The notes: generated by a model not told the origin, from the sequence alone. A stretch of DNA of 64,000 nucleotides from Leptospira sanjuanensis (GCF_022267375.1 NZ_JAIZBH010000001.1:186001-250000), one strand, 5' to 3'; shown: positions 16,627 through 32,554, counted from the stretch's first letter. Made by a program: numbers and translations.

Positions 16627-17109
16627 AATTTCGAAATCTACGACGCTTTCACTTATAGTCTGTCCAAAAACCAAATTTACTTCTCTCGCTGAGTTTGCAA
16701 CTTCATCGCTTTAATGTTTTGTCCGGCGCCGCCTCGTTGCAGCCAGGCTTCTTGATTTCAGAATTCTTCGTTCAAAAAATGAACGTATGTTTATTATCTT
16801 TTCGATTTAACGAAACGATTCAAAAATAACTTGATCGAGCGGGTACCGTTTCTATTCTTTTTGCCGGAAGATAAGAATCTGTCCCAAAAGAAACTCGGCA
16901 AATCTTTCCTTATGAGTCGTTCGATCGGGACGGAACCTTGCGCTTGATCTTTCTGAAAAAGTAAATGAGAGTTTTGGGACGCGCCGTAAATTTCTTTTGC
17001 AAGAACGGAGGACTTATGGTTTCCATTCTTCCGATCTTGTATACAATCTTTAAACAAAGCGAAAGGACTTAGAATTTAAAAAAGGAAACAACGGAGAGAA
17101 TCGATCGAT
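16627..17109. other. 483-base gap without a convincing gene
   Basis: No convincing gene. One minus-strand frame at 16794-17057 (87 residues, basic, no known motif) has no clear ribosome binding site. A small hairpin CGTTCA/TGAACG with an A5 loop lies at 16769-16785. GTCCCAAAA (16881-16889) and TTTTGGGAC (16972-16980) form a 9-base inverted repeat 82 bases apart. GGAGAGA near 17094 serves the next gene. The interval may hold a decayed gene or repeats. Confidence 0.5.
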
Positions 17110-18732
17110 ATGTTATTTTTGAATCCATACTTAGAAAGTGAAGATAAGGACTTTTACAACACCGTCAAAGAATTCGCGAAAGAACGCGCGCTTCCCACGG
17201 TAGAACAAAGAGACGAGGATTGCTCTTGGGACAGCGAACTCTGGAAAGAAATGGGATCTATGGGTCTTTTGGGAATTCCTCTTCCCGAACAATACGGAGG
17301 ACAAGGCGGATCTTGTTTTCAGTGTTGTCTGGCGCAAGAGGCGTTCAACGCAGGATCGTTGGATTCCGGTTTCGGACTTTCCTGGGGAGCGCATATGATC
17401 ATCGGAACTCTTCCCATTTTGTTCCAAGGAACGGAAGCCCAAAAGGAAAAATATTTACCCAAACTCGCAAGCGGAGAATGGATTGCCGGTCTCGGTTTGA
17501 CCGAACCCGATTCGGGCTCGGACGCGGCGGGTATGAGAACTTACGCTGAAAAAACCGAAGGAGGTTTTATTCTCAACGGAAGCAAAATGTTCATCACAAA
17601 CGGACCGATCGGACAAATTTTTATCGTGATGGCAAGAACGACCAAGTCACGCGGACCGATGGGCGTGTCGGCTTTCATCGTAGAGTCCCATCGGAAAGGG
17701 TTTCACGTTTCCAAAGTTTTAAAAAAGCTCGGGCACAATACTTCCACCACTGCGGAACTTTCGTTCGAAGATATGTTCATACCGGATGAGAATTTGTTAG
17801 GGCCGTTGAATTCGGGTTTTTTAAGAATCGGGAAAGCGACTTTAGAATGGGAAAGAACCGTTCTTCTCGCTTCTTTGATGGGAGGCTTGGAGAATGCGGT
17901 CGAAAGCTGTATTCATTACGCGTGGCAAAGACAACAATTCGGTAAACCGATTCTTTCCTTCTTTGCTATGAAGGAAAAGATCGCAAGAATTTGGGCGTAT
18001 CTTTGCGCTTCGAGAAGAACTTTGTATTTTGTTGCCCGCAAAAAGGACGCGGAACCAAACGTAAGTTTGCCGATGGAAAGTTCCATTTTGAAAGTTTTCG
18101 CCTCGGAGGTCAGCGAAGAAGTCGCATCCGATGCGGTTCAAATCCACGGTGGAATGGGCTACATGAGAGAAGTTCACGTCAGCCGTTTGTATCGGGACGT
18201 AAAACTAGGAACGATCGGAGGAGGAACTTCCGAAGTTCAACGAAGCATCATTTCCGCGAGCTACGGCGGTTATGATAAGTTTAAAAACATTATCGAAAGC
18301 GCGGCTTCCGAGGAAGTTCGAAATCATTCCGAACAAAAGATTCAAAGGACTCCGATCGGAAATCTGATGCGTTGTTTGGACGTTTTGATTCAAAACGTGG
18401 GAGACAATCCCGAACGAAAAAAAAGACAAGCTCTCGAATTCGGTTTTGCCGACTTGCTCACGTTGACTACGATTTTAAAACTGAGCATTTGGGATCTGAC
18501 GCAAAACAGCAATCACTACAAAACATCCGACAAAGAACGGGATCTCGACATTCTCGCGTATTATCTGACGGCAAGATATATTCGAGGAATTGCATATTTG
18601 AAGGAACTCGACGAAGCTGCTGTAACGGATCTCATACAAGCGTTCGGCAATCTCAACCCGCCGGAAAAACAAATCGAGGATTGCATCGAGTTTTTAAAAG
18701 AAGGAATCTTAGGAAGCGCTGTGTCCGCTTAA
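17110..18732 (+). CDS. Acyl-CoA dehydrogenase family protein
   Basis: A 540-residue FAD enzyme catalysing alpha,beta-dehydrogenation of an acyl-CoA. Family motifs are GLTEPDSGSDAAGM, GSKMFITNG and QIHGGMGYMRE. The MCAD-type catalytic Glu is missing (IGGGTSEVQ instead of YEGT), but LEWERTVL near residue 245 matches the isovaleryl-CoA/long-chain dehydrogenase site where the base comes from that helix, so it is probably active. About 130 extra C-terminal residues extend beyond the usual ~380-residue fold. It heads a cluster with a MaoC hydratase and a thiolase-like protein; substrate unknown. Confidence 0.9.
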   Translation: MLFLNPYLESEDKDFYNTVKEFAKERALPTVEQRDEDCSWDSELWKEMGSMGLLGIPLPEQYGGQGGSCFQCCLAQEAFNAGSLDSGFGLSWGAHMIIGTLPILFQGTEAQKEKYLPKLASGEWIAGLGLTEPDSGSDAAGMRTYAEKTEGGFILNGSKMFITNGPIGQIFIVMARTTKSRGPMGVSAFIVESHRKGFHVSKVLKKLGHNTSTTAELSFEDMFIPDENLLGPLNSGFLRIGKATLEWERTVLLASLMGGLENAVESCIHYAWQRQQFGKPILSFFAMKEKIARIWAYLCASRRTLYFVARKKDAEPNVSLPMESSILKVFASEVSEEVASDAVQIHGGMGYMREVHVSRLYRDVKLGTIGGGTSEVQRSIISASYGGYDKFKNIIESAASEEVRNHSEQKIQRTPIGNLMRCLDVLIQNVGDNPERKKRQALEFGFADLLTLTTILKLSIWDLTQNSNHYKTSDKERDLDILAYYLTARYIRGIAYLKELDEAAVTDLIQAFGNLNPPEKQIEDCIEFLKEGILGSAVSA

Positions 18733-18747
18733 TCGAACGGAGAAACG

Positions 18748-19179
18748 ATGTATCAAAAAGGAAAATCCTACGAAGAAATTGAAATCGGAGATAAGGCGAG
18801 TTTTTCGAAAACCGTCACGGAAACGGATATTTATCTTTTTGCAGGAATCAGCGGAGACTTTAACCCGTTGCATGTGGACGAGGAATATGCGAAGACGACG
18901 ATTTTCGGAACGAGAATCGCTCACGGCGGACTTGCTGCGTCTTTGTTGGCACCCGTTCTGGGGATGAAACTTCCCGGTTTAGGAACTGTGGCTTTGGAAA
19001 CGGTCACTAAGTTTCGGAAACCGGTTTATCCGGGAGACACGGTGACTTGCACCGTCGAAGTCAAAAATAAGATCGCGAAGATGAAAATGGTCGAGATGAA
19101 AATTCTATGGACCAATCAAAAAGGCGAGACGATCGGCAAGGGAGAATGTAAGGTTCTTCCGCCCGGTTCCGATTCTTAA
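18748..19179 (+). CDS. MaoC-like (R)-specific enoyl-CoA hydratase
   Basis: A 143-residue hot-dog fold hydratase. The catalytic Asp and His lie in ISGDFNPLHVDEEYA, followed by the AHGGL segment, as in PhaJ-type (R)-enoyl-CoA hydratases. It would add water to the enoyl-CoA made by the dehydrogenase encoded 15 bases upstream. One complete hot-dog domain; no truncation. Cytoplasmic. Confidence 0.88.
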   Translation: MYQKGKSYEEIEIGDKASFSKTVTETDIYLFAGISGDFNPLHVDEEYAKTTIFGTRIAHGGLAASLLAPVLGMKLPGLGTVALETVTKFRKPVYPGDTVTCTVEVKNKIAKMKMVEMKILWTNQKGETIGKGECKVLPPGSDS

Positions 19180-19300
19180 TTTGCGGATCGCGACATCGAT
19201 TCGTTTGTTTGAGATGATTCGCGGAATTTTAGAAATCGATTTCGATCCGTTTCGTAAAAATCGAAAGTACATTCAAAAATAAAATCAAAAGAGAAGACGT

Positions 19301-20824
19301 ATGAACCCCGTATTATTAGGCGTGAGCGATTCGGTTGCGGCCGATTTCCCGGAAGAATATAAAGAATGGTCCGGCGAAAGAAAAGTATTAGAACATTATA
19401 AAAAATCAATATACGATCTGCTTCAGTTTTTGGAGATGAAACCGGAAACTTTACGGGATATTCTTACCGACTTTGTAAGCATCGAGCCGGCTTCGTTGGG
19501 CAAGTCGGGTTACGGACATAGCGTAAGAATTGCGAATGAACTAGGGTATACCGGCTTTCGTTCTCATCTGATCGATTTGGGAGGCGCGAGCGTGACCGGA
19601 GCGATAGGACAAGCCAGAACCATTCTTCAATCCGACAGCGAGGCGGTCGTCTTGATCGCGGGTGCGGATATTCCTAAGTCCGCATTCAGACAGGTTTCCG
19701 ATATGAAACGATTGAACGAAACCGTTTGTCATCCCGTCTACGAACTCAATTACGGCGCGACCTTGATCGCTATGTACGGACTTTTGATGAAACGGATGAT
19801 GTTTGAAAACGACATCGCTCAAGTGGATCTGGAAGCGATCACGAAAAAGTTCAGATCCAACGCGATTACGAATCCGAGAGCGCACGTATATCAACAAGAG
19901 ATAACGGAAAAACAACTTTCTCGAACGATCGCGGACCCGTATCCCGCGCCTATGATCGCAATCGTTACCGATCATGGGTTTGCGACTCTTCTCATGTCCG
20001 AAAAAAAAGCGAAGAAACTGCAATCGCAGGGAAAGATCAAAAAGGAAATCGATCCGATGTATTTGATCGGAGCGGGACACGCGGCCCATGCGGAATACTT
20101 TATGCTCAAGGGCGACTTTGCGACTCCGGCGGGAAGAGCGGGCGACATTGCGTTTGCGTCCGCAGGAATCGAAAGAGAAGACATCGATTACGCATGGATC
20201 TATGATTGTTTTACGGGAATGGTGATACTTCAGTCGTCCGAGTATTTCGGAATCACCAAAAAGGAAGCGGTCGAACATTTGAAAAACGGAGAATTAAAAT
20301 TCTCTAATGGCAAAAAAATCAAGGTCAACGAGATGGGAGGAATTCTCAACTACCAAGCGGCTATGTCCATGTCCGCCGCAACCGGTTTGATCGATGTGGC
20401 CGCACACTATGGATTGTATTCTCGTTTCGTTCCGAACATTCAAGTCACTCGTCCCGGAAAATCTTTGGTGGGCGGAAACGGAGGAGTGGACAGCATCAAT
20501 TCGGTCGCGATTTTTTCTTCGACCACCTCCAAACTCAAACCGAAGAAAGTGAAACCGAGACGATTGACCCTCAATCAAAACGGCGCAAAAAACAATGAAA
20601 CGGGAATTGTTTATTCTTCAACAACGGTAAACATGAATCCGGGATCGTTTACAAAGGCGCCATATTCTTTGGCTCTCGTAAAAATGAAAGCGGGGAGATA
20701 TGTCATGGTCAATGTATTCGATTCCAAAGGTGAACTTTTAAAAACCGATCAAACTCTCCAAATCGATCGTTCGAAATTAAAAATCGTGAATGAAAACGGG
20801 TTTTTGAAAGGAATTTTATCTTGA
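19301..20824 (+). CDS. Thiolase-like protein (SCP-x/Ltp2 type) lacking the nucleophilic Cys
   Basis: A 507-residue protein with a thiolase fold of the SCP-x type. Where thiolases have the acylated Cys, this one reads DLGGASVTGA (92-101), with no Cys. YDCFTG (301-306), NEMGG (343-347) and GGNGG (391-395) occupy the other active-site loops. After about residue 420 a ~85-residue extension looks like the OB-fold half of DUF35. Cys-less thiolase relatives such as Ltp2 are retro-aldolases that work with DUF35 proteins and follow a MaoC hydratase in steroid side-chain degradation. By analogy this may be a retro-aldolase; not proven. Confidence 0.75.
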   Translation: MNPVLLGVSDSVAADFPEEYKEWSGERKVLEHYKKSIYDLLQFLEMKPETLRDILTDFVSIEPASLGKSGYGHSVRIANELGYTGFRSHLIDLGGASVTGAIGQARTILQSDSEAVVLIAGADIPKSAFRQVSDMKRLNETVCHPVYELNYGATLIAMYGLLMKRMMFENDIAQVDLEAITKKFRSNAITNPRAHVYQQEITEKQLSRTIADPYPAPMIAIVTDHGFATLLMSEKKAKKLQSQGKIKKEIDPMYLIGAGHAAHAEYFMLKGDFATPAGRAGDIAFASAGIEREDIDYAWIYDCFTGMVILQSSEYFGITKKEAVEHLKNGELKFSNGKKIKVNEMGGILNYQAAMSMSAATGLIDVAAHYGLYSRFVPNIQVTRPGKSLVGGNGGVDSINSVAIFSSTTSKLKPKKVKPRRLTLNQNGAKNNETGIVYSSTTVNMNPGSFTKAPYSLALVKMKAGRYVMVNVFDSKGELLKTDQTLQIDRSKLKIVNENGFLKGILS

Positions 20825-21025
20825 ATTGAAAGAAATTTCCAAGATCATAAGTCAGTATACTTTCCAAGAATCTGCGAAGTTTAACAGCGATCGTCTAAAT
20901 TTTGCAGGTTACAAAACGAAAAACTCATTCTAAACTCGACGCGATTGTGGAACGATATTAGTCAGACTTCCGTTTCGGTCTTTTTCGACTTGTTATAAAT
21001 TAAAGAGCAATGTCGAACTGAACGG

Positions 21026-21045
21026 TTGAGAGAAGGCTCTCAGGA
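21026..21045 (+). promoter_or_regulatory. Hairpin abutting a ribosome binding site
   Basis: TGAGAG (21027-21032), loop AAGG, CTCTCA (21037-21042) form a 6-bp stem that ends in the AGGA (21042-21045) preceding the next start. Folding could limit access to that site. A TATAAA-like box at 20994-20999 lies upstream without a good -35. Confidence 0.35.
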
Positions 21046-21057
21046 TTGGATCGATTT

Positions 21058-21360
21058 ATGCATATCAAGGCAGAGAATATTCAAACGGGTCAGATCCGAA
21101 TTTTTAACGGTTCCGATTTGATTTTGATTCCCGATTCTTCGAATGAACAAGAAGGAACTATGTTTCTTCACGGAAGAAAGGTGGAGAACTGTCTCAATCT
21201 TAGAAAATATTCCACCTTCTTTGTCGTATCCGATTCTGTCTCTAAAACCGGATTTCCCGATACGATCAAATTGCAGGAAGTCGGTCCGAACGGATCCGTT
21301 TTTGAAATCTCGGAAAGTAAAATGGATTGTTATCGCGTGATGGGAATATTTTTGGAATAA
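21058..21360 (+). CDS. Small hypothetical protein
   Basis: A 100-residue soluble protein of unknown function. It contains several short beta-rich stretches (IRIFNGSDLILIPD, YSTFFVVSD, TIKLQEVG) and no known motif, signal peptide or membrane segment. The ATG at 21058 is preferred over a TTG at 21046 because GGA lies about seven bases before it. Stands alone between the thiolase-like gene and a small Lys-rich gene. Confidence 0.55.
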   Translation: MHIKAENIQTGQIRIFNGSDLILIPDSSNEQEGTMFLHGRKVENCLNLRKYSTFFVVSDSVSKTGFPDTIKLQEVGPNGSVFEISESKMDCYRVMGIFLE

Positions 21361-21420
21361 GATTCACTTTCTGCTGGATTTGAACTTATACAAAAATAGA
21401 ATCCGTCTGCAGTATTCTTT

Positions 21421-21664
<244 letters not shown>

Positions 21665-21740
21665 ATCGAATCGTCCGGACTGATTCCACCCGATTTAAAG
21701 CAGTCAATTTTTTTCAAAAAAAGAGAATCCGATAAAAAAC

Positions 21741-21760
21741 TTTGGAAAAAAATTTCCAAA
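21741..21760. promoter_or_regulatory. Perfect 8-bp inverted repeat
   Basis: TTTGGAAA (21741-21748) and TTTCCAAA (21753-21760) flank four A bases. It lies between the Lys-rich gene and a 38-codon mini-gene and could be an operator or part of a terminator. Confidence 0.4.
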
Positions 21761-21801
21761 AAGGGTTCGATTTTTTGTAAGAATCGGAGTCAACTATAGA
21801 T

Positions 21802-21918
21802 ATGGAAAACTTATTTCTGATCACACTACTATTCTTAATTCTATTTGAGCAGTATAAAACCAGGGTTTCCCGGGAAAGAATTCCGATTCGGGCTTTGAAA
21901 CAATACGTTCACCGTTGA
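21802..21918 (+). CDS. 38-residue putative membrane mini-protein
   Basis: ATG at 21802 to TGA at 21916-21918 encodes 38 residues: MENLFLITLLFLILFEQYK, one hydrophobic span, then a basic tail (RVSRERIPIRALKQYVHR). GGAG lies 12 bases before the ATG, slightly far. A strong Rho-independent terminator starts 16 bases after the stop, which supports a real short transcript. No family recognised. It could also be a regulatory small RNA with an incidental frame. Confidence 0.5.
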   Translation: MENLFLITLLFLILFEQYKTRVSRERIPIRALKQYVHR

Positions 21919-21934
21919 TTTCTAAGCCTCATTG

Positions 21935-21968
21935 AAACCGGGATAGTTTTGCGCGCCCGGTTTTTTTA
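21935..21968 (+). terminator. Rho-independent terminator
   Basis: AAACCGGG (21935-21942) pairs with CCCGGTTT (21956-21963), loop of 13 bases, followed by a T-rich run (TTTTTTTATTTTT from 21961). Ends the mini-gene transcript and isolates it from the gene at 22072. Confidence 0.85.
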
Positions 21969-22071
21969 TTTTTCCCGCCTTTCTTTTTCCTTTTCCCCGT
22001 ATTATTCCGCTTCTTTAGAGAGTTGAAACATTCTCATTCCGCTGGAACCTTGTCTAAAGACCGAGGAAAGA

Positions 22072-22326
22072 ATGTATAAGAAACCAATGACTCCCACTCG
22101 CGCCGTCGAGACTTTCATTCAATGCAGAAAAAATCAGGAACCGATCTCGGACGAAGTCTTTTTAGTTTTGGATTCCTTTCAGACTTGGAACGAAATCGAA
22201 CTCACAGGTCTTCTCAATGCCTCGTTTTATTTTCCGGAAATATTAAACGAATATAGAACAGAGACAGTCATTCGCTCTCTTCTTGAAGTTTTCAAAAAAA
22301 GAATCGTGGAAATTCCCATTCAATGA
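22072..22326 (+). CDS. Small hypothetical protein
   Basis: An 84-residue soluble protein without a recognised motif (TRAVETFIQCRKNQ, SDEVFLVLDSFQTWNEIEL). GAGGAAAG is well placed before the ATG. Its TGA overlaps the ATG of the suppressor-of-fused-like gene (ATGA, 22323-22326), so the two are coupled. It could be a partner of that protein. Confidence 0.7.
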   Translation: MYKKPMTPTRAVETFIQCRKNQEPISDEVFLVLDSFQTWNEIELTGLLNASFYFPEILNEYRTETVIRSLLEVFKKRIVEIPIQ

Positions 22327-23456
22327 CTCATTCTACCGAACCGAAAGTAATCTATCAGGAAGCCAATCCTTACGGAACATTCACCGCGTACTTGGAAGAC
22401 GACGGAAGGACCGTTTATCTTTATCTCCAAGGAGAACAGAATCCCGAGTACGGAATCAAATCCTTATGGGTTTGCAATCGGATAGAAGCGCCCGAAAAAA
22501 GAAGTATGGAAGATCTTTCCAGCGGACTTGCGCCGATTCTTCTTCGATCCGAAGTGACCGAATCCAAAGGACATCCGGCTTTGGATGAAAAGGATTTGTA
22601 TTTTATCTGGACGGAAGAAGGGGACGGCGTCGCGCTTTTCTATAAGGAGAATCTCATCGCGTTTCTTCCTCCTTGGTCGGGATTGAAGGATTTTCACGGA
22701 TATTCTTTGTTTGCGAAGGTGGAAGCTTTGACCGCGCATCCTTTGGGAAATTCCGAATTCGGAATTATTCCCGATCGAGTGCGCGCCTCCCGCGATTTTT
22801 GGGAAGCCCGTTCTAAACAAGGAGCTTGGAAAGGAATTCAAGAAAAACGTCTTTCGTATTTGGAATCCAAGTTCGGAAAACACGAAAAGTATTGGTCCGC
22901 CGACGGAGGAAAATATCCTCAACTTGGAATCGCGCGCTTCCAATCGGAAAAATTTCCCGGCGTCCTTATCTATTCCACCATCGGAATGAGCGCGCAGAAT
23001 ATGCCGACCGTAGAACTCTTTCATAAGAATTACGAAGATTATGCAAGAATCGAGTTGGTACTCGCGGTAAAAGTCGGTTCGGAAGGTTTGGAACGATCCG
23101 AATCCTGGGTTCCGCATTTGATCGGCGAATTGATTCGATTTCCTTGGAACATGGCGAAATGGTTCGGTCACGGTCACACGATCACGATGTCGCGAAAGGA
23201 TCCGGAAGCGTTGTATTTAAATTTCACCTCGATTCTTTTTCGGGATACGGAAAGCTTTCGTTCCGTTGCGAATGCGCCGGATTTATCGGATTTGATTTCA
23301 GAAAACGGAAAACCGGTCCGATTCCTAACCTTGCTTCCTCTTTCGGAAGAAGAAAAAGAATACGCGCAGAAGGGCGGAATTCAATCTTTCAATGAAATCT
23401 GGAATGAAAAAGAATTTCCTTGGTATCACGACGCGGAAAGACAAACGCTCATCTAA
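22323..23456 (+). CDS. Suppressor-of-fused (SUFU)-like domain protein
   Basis: A 377-residue soluble protein. The central-to-C-terminal part has the bacterial SUFU pattern: LIYSTIGMSAQNMP, then ARIELVLAVKV, then LIGELIRFPWNMAKWFGHGHTI. In animals SUFU is a Hedgehog pathway inhibitor; in bacteria the domain is widespread and often linked to toxin immunity, but its role here is not known. The N-terminal ~150 residues are unassigned. Coupled to the small gene upstream and followed by an exported unknown one base after its stop. Confidence 0.6.
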   Translation: MTHSTEPKVIYQEANPYGTFTAYLEDDGRTVYLYLQGEQNPEYGIKSLWVCNRIEAPEKRSMEDLSSGLAPILLRSEVTESKGHPALDEKDLYFIWTEEGDGVALFYKENLIAFLPPWSGLKDFHGYSLFAKVEALTAHPLGNSEFGIIPDRVRASRDFWEARSKQGAWKGIQEKRLSYLESKFGKHEKYWSADGGKYPQLGIARFQSEKFPGVLIYSTIGMSAQNMPTVELFHKNYEDYARIELVLAVKVGSEGLERSESWVPHLIGELIRFPWNMAKWFGHGHTITMSRKDPEALYLNFTSILFRDTESFRSVANAPDLSDLISENGKPVRFLTLLPLSEEEKEYAQKGGIQSFNEIWNEKEFPWYHDAERQTLI

Positions 23457-23457
23457 A

Positions 23458-24153
23458 ATGATTCCTATAGAAGATATTATACGCTCTATCCGACGTTATG
23501 CGAATCGGTCCGCGCTTTTGCTCGCTCTGATCACGGTTTCTTCTATTTGGATTACGTTGCCACTTTCTTTGTTATCGCAAAATACGGATCCGTTAAGCGA
23601 GCAGGTTCAGGAAAAGATATGGCAGGAGATTTATAACAAGGATTTTCATTCCTCTAAGAAGTTAGTACAGCTTGAGCTGAGTCGTAGTGGTAAAAATGAG
23701 ACAATTCCTCTTCTATCACTGCTGGAAATTTCTTTAAACGGACTTGAGAGATACAAACAAGCGAATGAAATCCGCAGAAAAATTCTCTCGATTTGGGAAA
23801 GTAAATATAAGAAATCCTTTTTAGATGAGAATTATCCGATCAATCTCGCTACTTGGACGAGGATGGTCGTAGTAAAATCGGATTCTCTCTTGATCGGCGC
23901 CGAATATTTCATTCCATATCCGATCAATTCCAGCAAAGACGGATTCTATTTTCATAAATTCACCTTATACAATCGCTTCTCAAAGAAGCCGACTCGCTTC
24001 TTTAAACTCGAAAAATCATCCGCAACAAACCAAGAATACCGTCTTTATGAGATCAATGCAGACGGAGAATCGAAACAAATCAAGGTTTACGGAGATATTT
24101 TACCGGAGATGAAGGATGAGATGAGTTTTCTGAGCGGATTTTTAGGAATTTAA
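23458..24153 (+). CDS. Exported hypothetical protein
   Basis: A 231-residue protein of unknown function. The ATG at 23458 gives a signal or anchor segment (SALLLALITVSSIWITLPLS) followed by a mostly helical mature part and a C-terminal beta-rich region. The larger frame starting upstream overlaps the SUFU-like gene and is not preferred. A bidirectional terminator hairpin lies 57 bases downstream. Confidence 0.6.
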   Translation: MIPIEDIIRSIRRYANRSALLLALITVSSIWITLPLSLLSQNTDPLSEQVQEKIWQEIYNKDFHSSKKLVQLELSRSGKNETIPLLSLLEISLNGLERYKQANEIRRKILSIWESKYKKSFLDENYPINLATWTRMVVVKSDSLLIGAEYFIPYPINSSKDGFYFHKFTLYNRFSKKPTRFFKLEKSSATNQEYRLYEINADGESKQIKVYGDILPEMKDEMSFLSGFLGI

Positions 24154-24210
24154 GGCCGATTTCTTTCGATCGAGCGGTTCAAAACGATACAACGACGCTC
24201 CTTAAAAGAA

Positions 24211-24236
24211 AAAACCCGCTTCGAAAAGCGGGTTTT
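24211..24236. terminator. Bidirectional terminator hairpin
   Basis: AAAACCCGCTT (24211-24221), loop CGAA, AAGCGGGTTTT (24226-24236): an 11-bp perfect stem. Read on the minus strand it is followed by TTTTTTCTTTT, a full Rho-independent terminator for the Lys/Ala peptide gene; on the plus strand it has only TTTT. Confidence 0.88.
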
Positions 24237-24281
24237 AAAGTTTCATCCCTTCTTAGAATGAAAGTGTGTTGCTAAGATACC

Positions 24282-24398
<117 letters not shown>

Positions 24399-24445
24399 AT
24401 CAAGCTCTGATGTTCTTCAGAAACTTAACGCCGTGATTAGGGACA

Positions 24446-24474
24446 TAATTAATGTATCAAGATAAAAATGTAAA
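24446..24474 (-). promoter_or_regulatory. Putative sigma-70 promoter of the Lys/Ala peptide
   Basis: On the minus strand TTTACA (24474-24469) and TAATTA (24451-24446) are 17 bases apart, within an AT-rich tract. A start near 24438 would give a leader of about 64 bases before the ATG at 24374. Confidence 0.45.
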
Positions 24475-24533
24475 GTGTTTTAATAAATTTTTACATTTTT
24501 TTTTAAAATTTATTTATCTCAAAGATTTTTCTT

Positions 24534-29345
<4,812 letters not shown>

Positions 29346-29412
29346 GGATAAGATCCCTCAACGTGTCGATTGGATCTATGTTTGGAAAATTATCTCTGCC
29401 GGAAAGAAGAAT

Positions 29413-31505
<2,093 letters not shown>

Positions 31506-31712
31506 GTTCTTTTCCCGATCTATCGCTGTTTTTTTACAAATCGATTTTCCTTTTTTAGAAAACCGAAAACCGCGAGATCCTTTCTCATTAGACCGGGCAA
31601 TGTTTATAATCCTAATATTCCAGAAATTCGTTACAATTAGAATACGAAAAAATTACAAACTACAGAAATTCGATTTTCAGCGTTTTGTTAAATGACAGAG
31701 AGAAAACAAAGA

Positions 31713-32159
31713 TTACCCTTTATCACCTAATTGGGCGTTGATCTTGCGAATCAAGGTTCTTTGACGGAAAATCGAAAAGACGAGAAAACCCGAGAGCAAT
31801 AACGTTCCGATTAGATACACTTCGTTCAGGCTTCTCAGTCGTTCGTGTTCTTCTTCGATCGCTTTGATGCCTTCGAGATGGGAAATCAGAAAGTAGAACT
31901 TGTCTGCATTAGGCCATTCTTTTTTGGATTCTTCCCTGATTTGAGTGATTAAGATCGCCGCTTCGTCCTTTTTCATTTTTTGAATGATCGGAAATACGCG
32001 ATCCAGGTCGGCGTTCAGATATTCTCTCGCACCCATAACCGGTTTCGTTTCTTTATCCGCAGCGGAAGAGGTCTGATCCGCCAAAAGCGAGTTCGTCGAC
32101 GCGAGCGCGGAAAAAATCAAAAGAGAGAAAAAGGAAATTCTAATATTCTTTCTATTCAT
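31713..32159 (-). CDS. Exported membrane-anchored hypothetical protein
   Basis: A 148-residue protein with a signal peptide (FFSLLIFSALASTNSLLA) and a C-terminal span (VYLIGTLLLSGFLVFSIF, about 113-131) followed by a basic tail. The periplasmic part is helical (LDRVFPIIQKMKKDEAAILI). Last gene of the second ECF operon; its ATG overlaps the preceding stop (ATGA, 32156-32159). No family recognised. Could be a substrate or sensor of the sigma system. Confidence 0.75.
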   Translation of the reverse strand: MNRKNIRISFFSLLIFSALASTNSLLADQTSSAADKETKPVMGAREYLNADLDRVFPIIQKMKKDEAAILITQIREESKKEWPNADKFYFLISHLEGIKAIEEEHERLRSLNEVYLIGTLLLSGFLVFSIFRQRTLIRKINAQLGDKG

Positions 32160-32537
32160 TCAAAAAAGCCTAATTTATTTTTCCATTCTTTGGTGTATGG
32201 ATTTCTATAATGGACAAGGTAGATACCGGCTAAAATTGCGAAAACACAAAAGAGAATGCTGCTCGTCACTAAAATGAAAGCGAGAAGTCCCGTTTCGATC
32301 AAAAATCCCAGATCCAAAAAAAACAAAACCGTAAGCGGAGAAAACCCGAGTAGAAAAAGGCCGGATAAGATAATCTTAATGTGACGGACGGGAACGATAT
32401 GGAGCATGACTCTTCGTTTTAAATCCGGCGGAACAGGCGTATTTTCCCGAGTGTTTAGGGTTTCCTCTTCGAAAAAGTGCAGTTTTTCTTCGAGTTCCGG
32501 CGGAAGCGAATCGGGTTCGGGAGAATGGGGAACGGAA

Positions 32538-32554
<17 letters not shown>
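32156..32554 (-). CDS. Two-span membrane protein, candidate anti-sigma factor
   Basis: A 132-residue protein with a ~55-residue polar N-terminus (PELEEKLHFFEEETLN, then PVPPDLKRRVM) and two membrane spans (about 60-78 and 85-110). PPxxLKRRVM-like segments before the first span are common in anti-sigma factors, and it directly follows the sigma gene with a 17-base overlap, so an anti-sigma role is likely though unproven. Coupled downstream by ATGA. Confidence 0.65.

Noticed and set aside
16794..17057. 87-codon minus-strand frame in the long gap after ligA
   Set aside because: No ribosome binding site, no motif and no coupling to a neighbour; noted only within the gap entry.
19541..20278. Long minus-strand frame of about 245 codons
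   Set aside because: It lies fully inside the thiolase-like gene on the opposite strand and its translation is rich in Arg, Ser and Phe with no motif, as expected for a shadow frame.
22464..23177. Minus-strand frame of about 237 codons
   Set aside because: Fully overlapped by the SUFU-like gene, with no ribosome binding site or motif.
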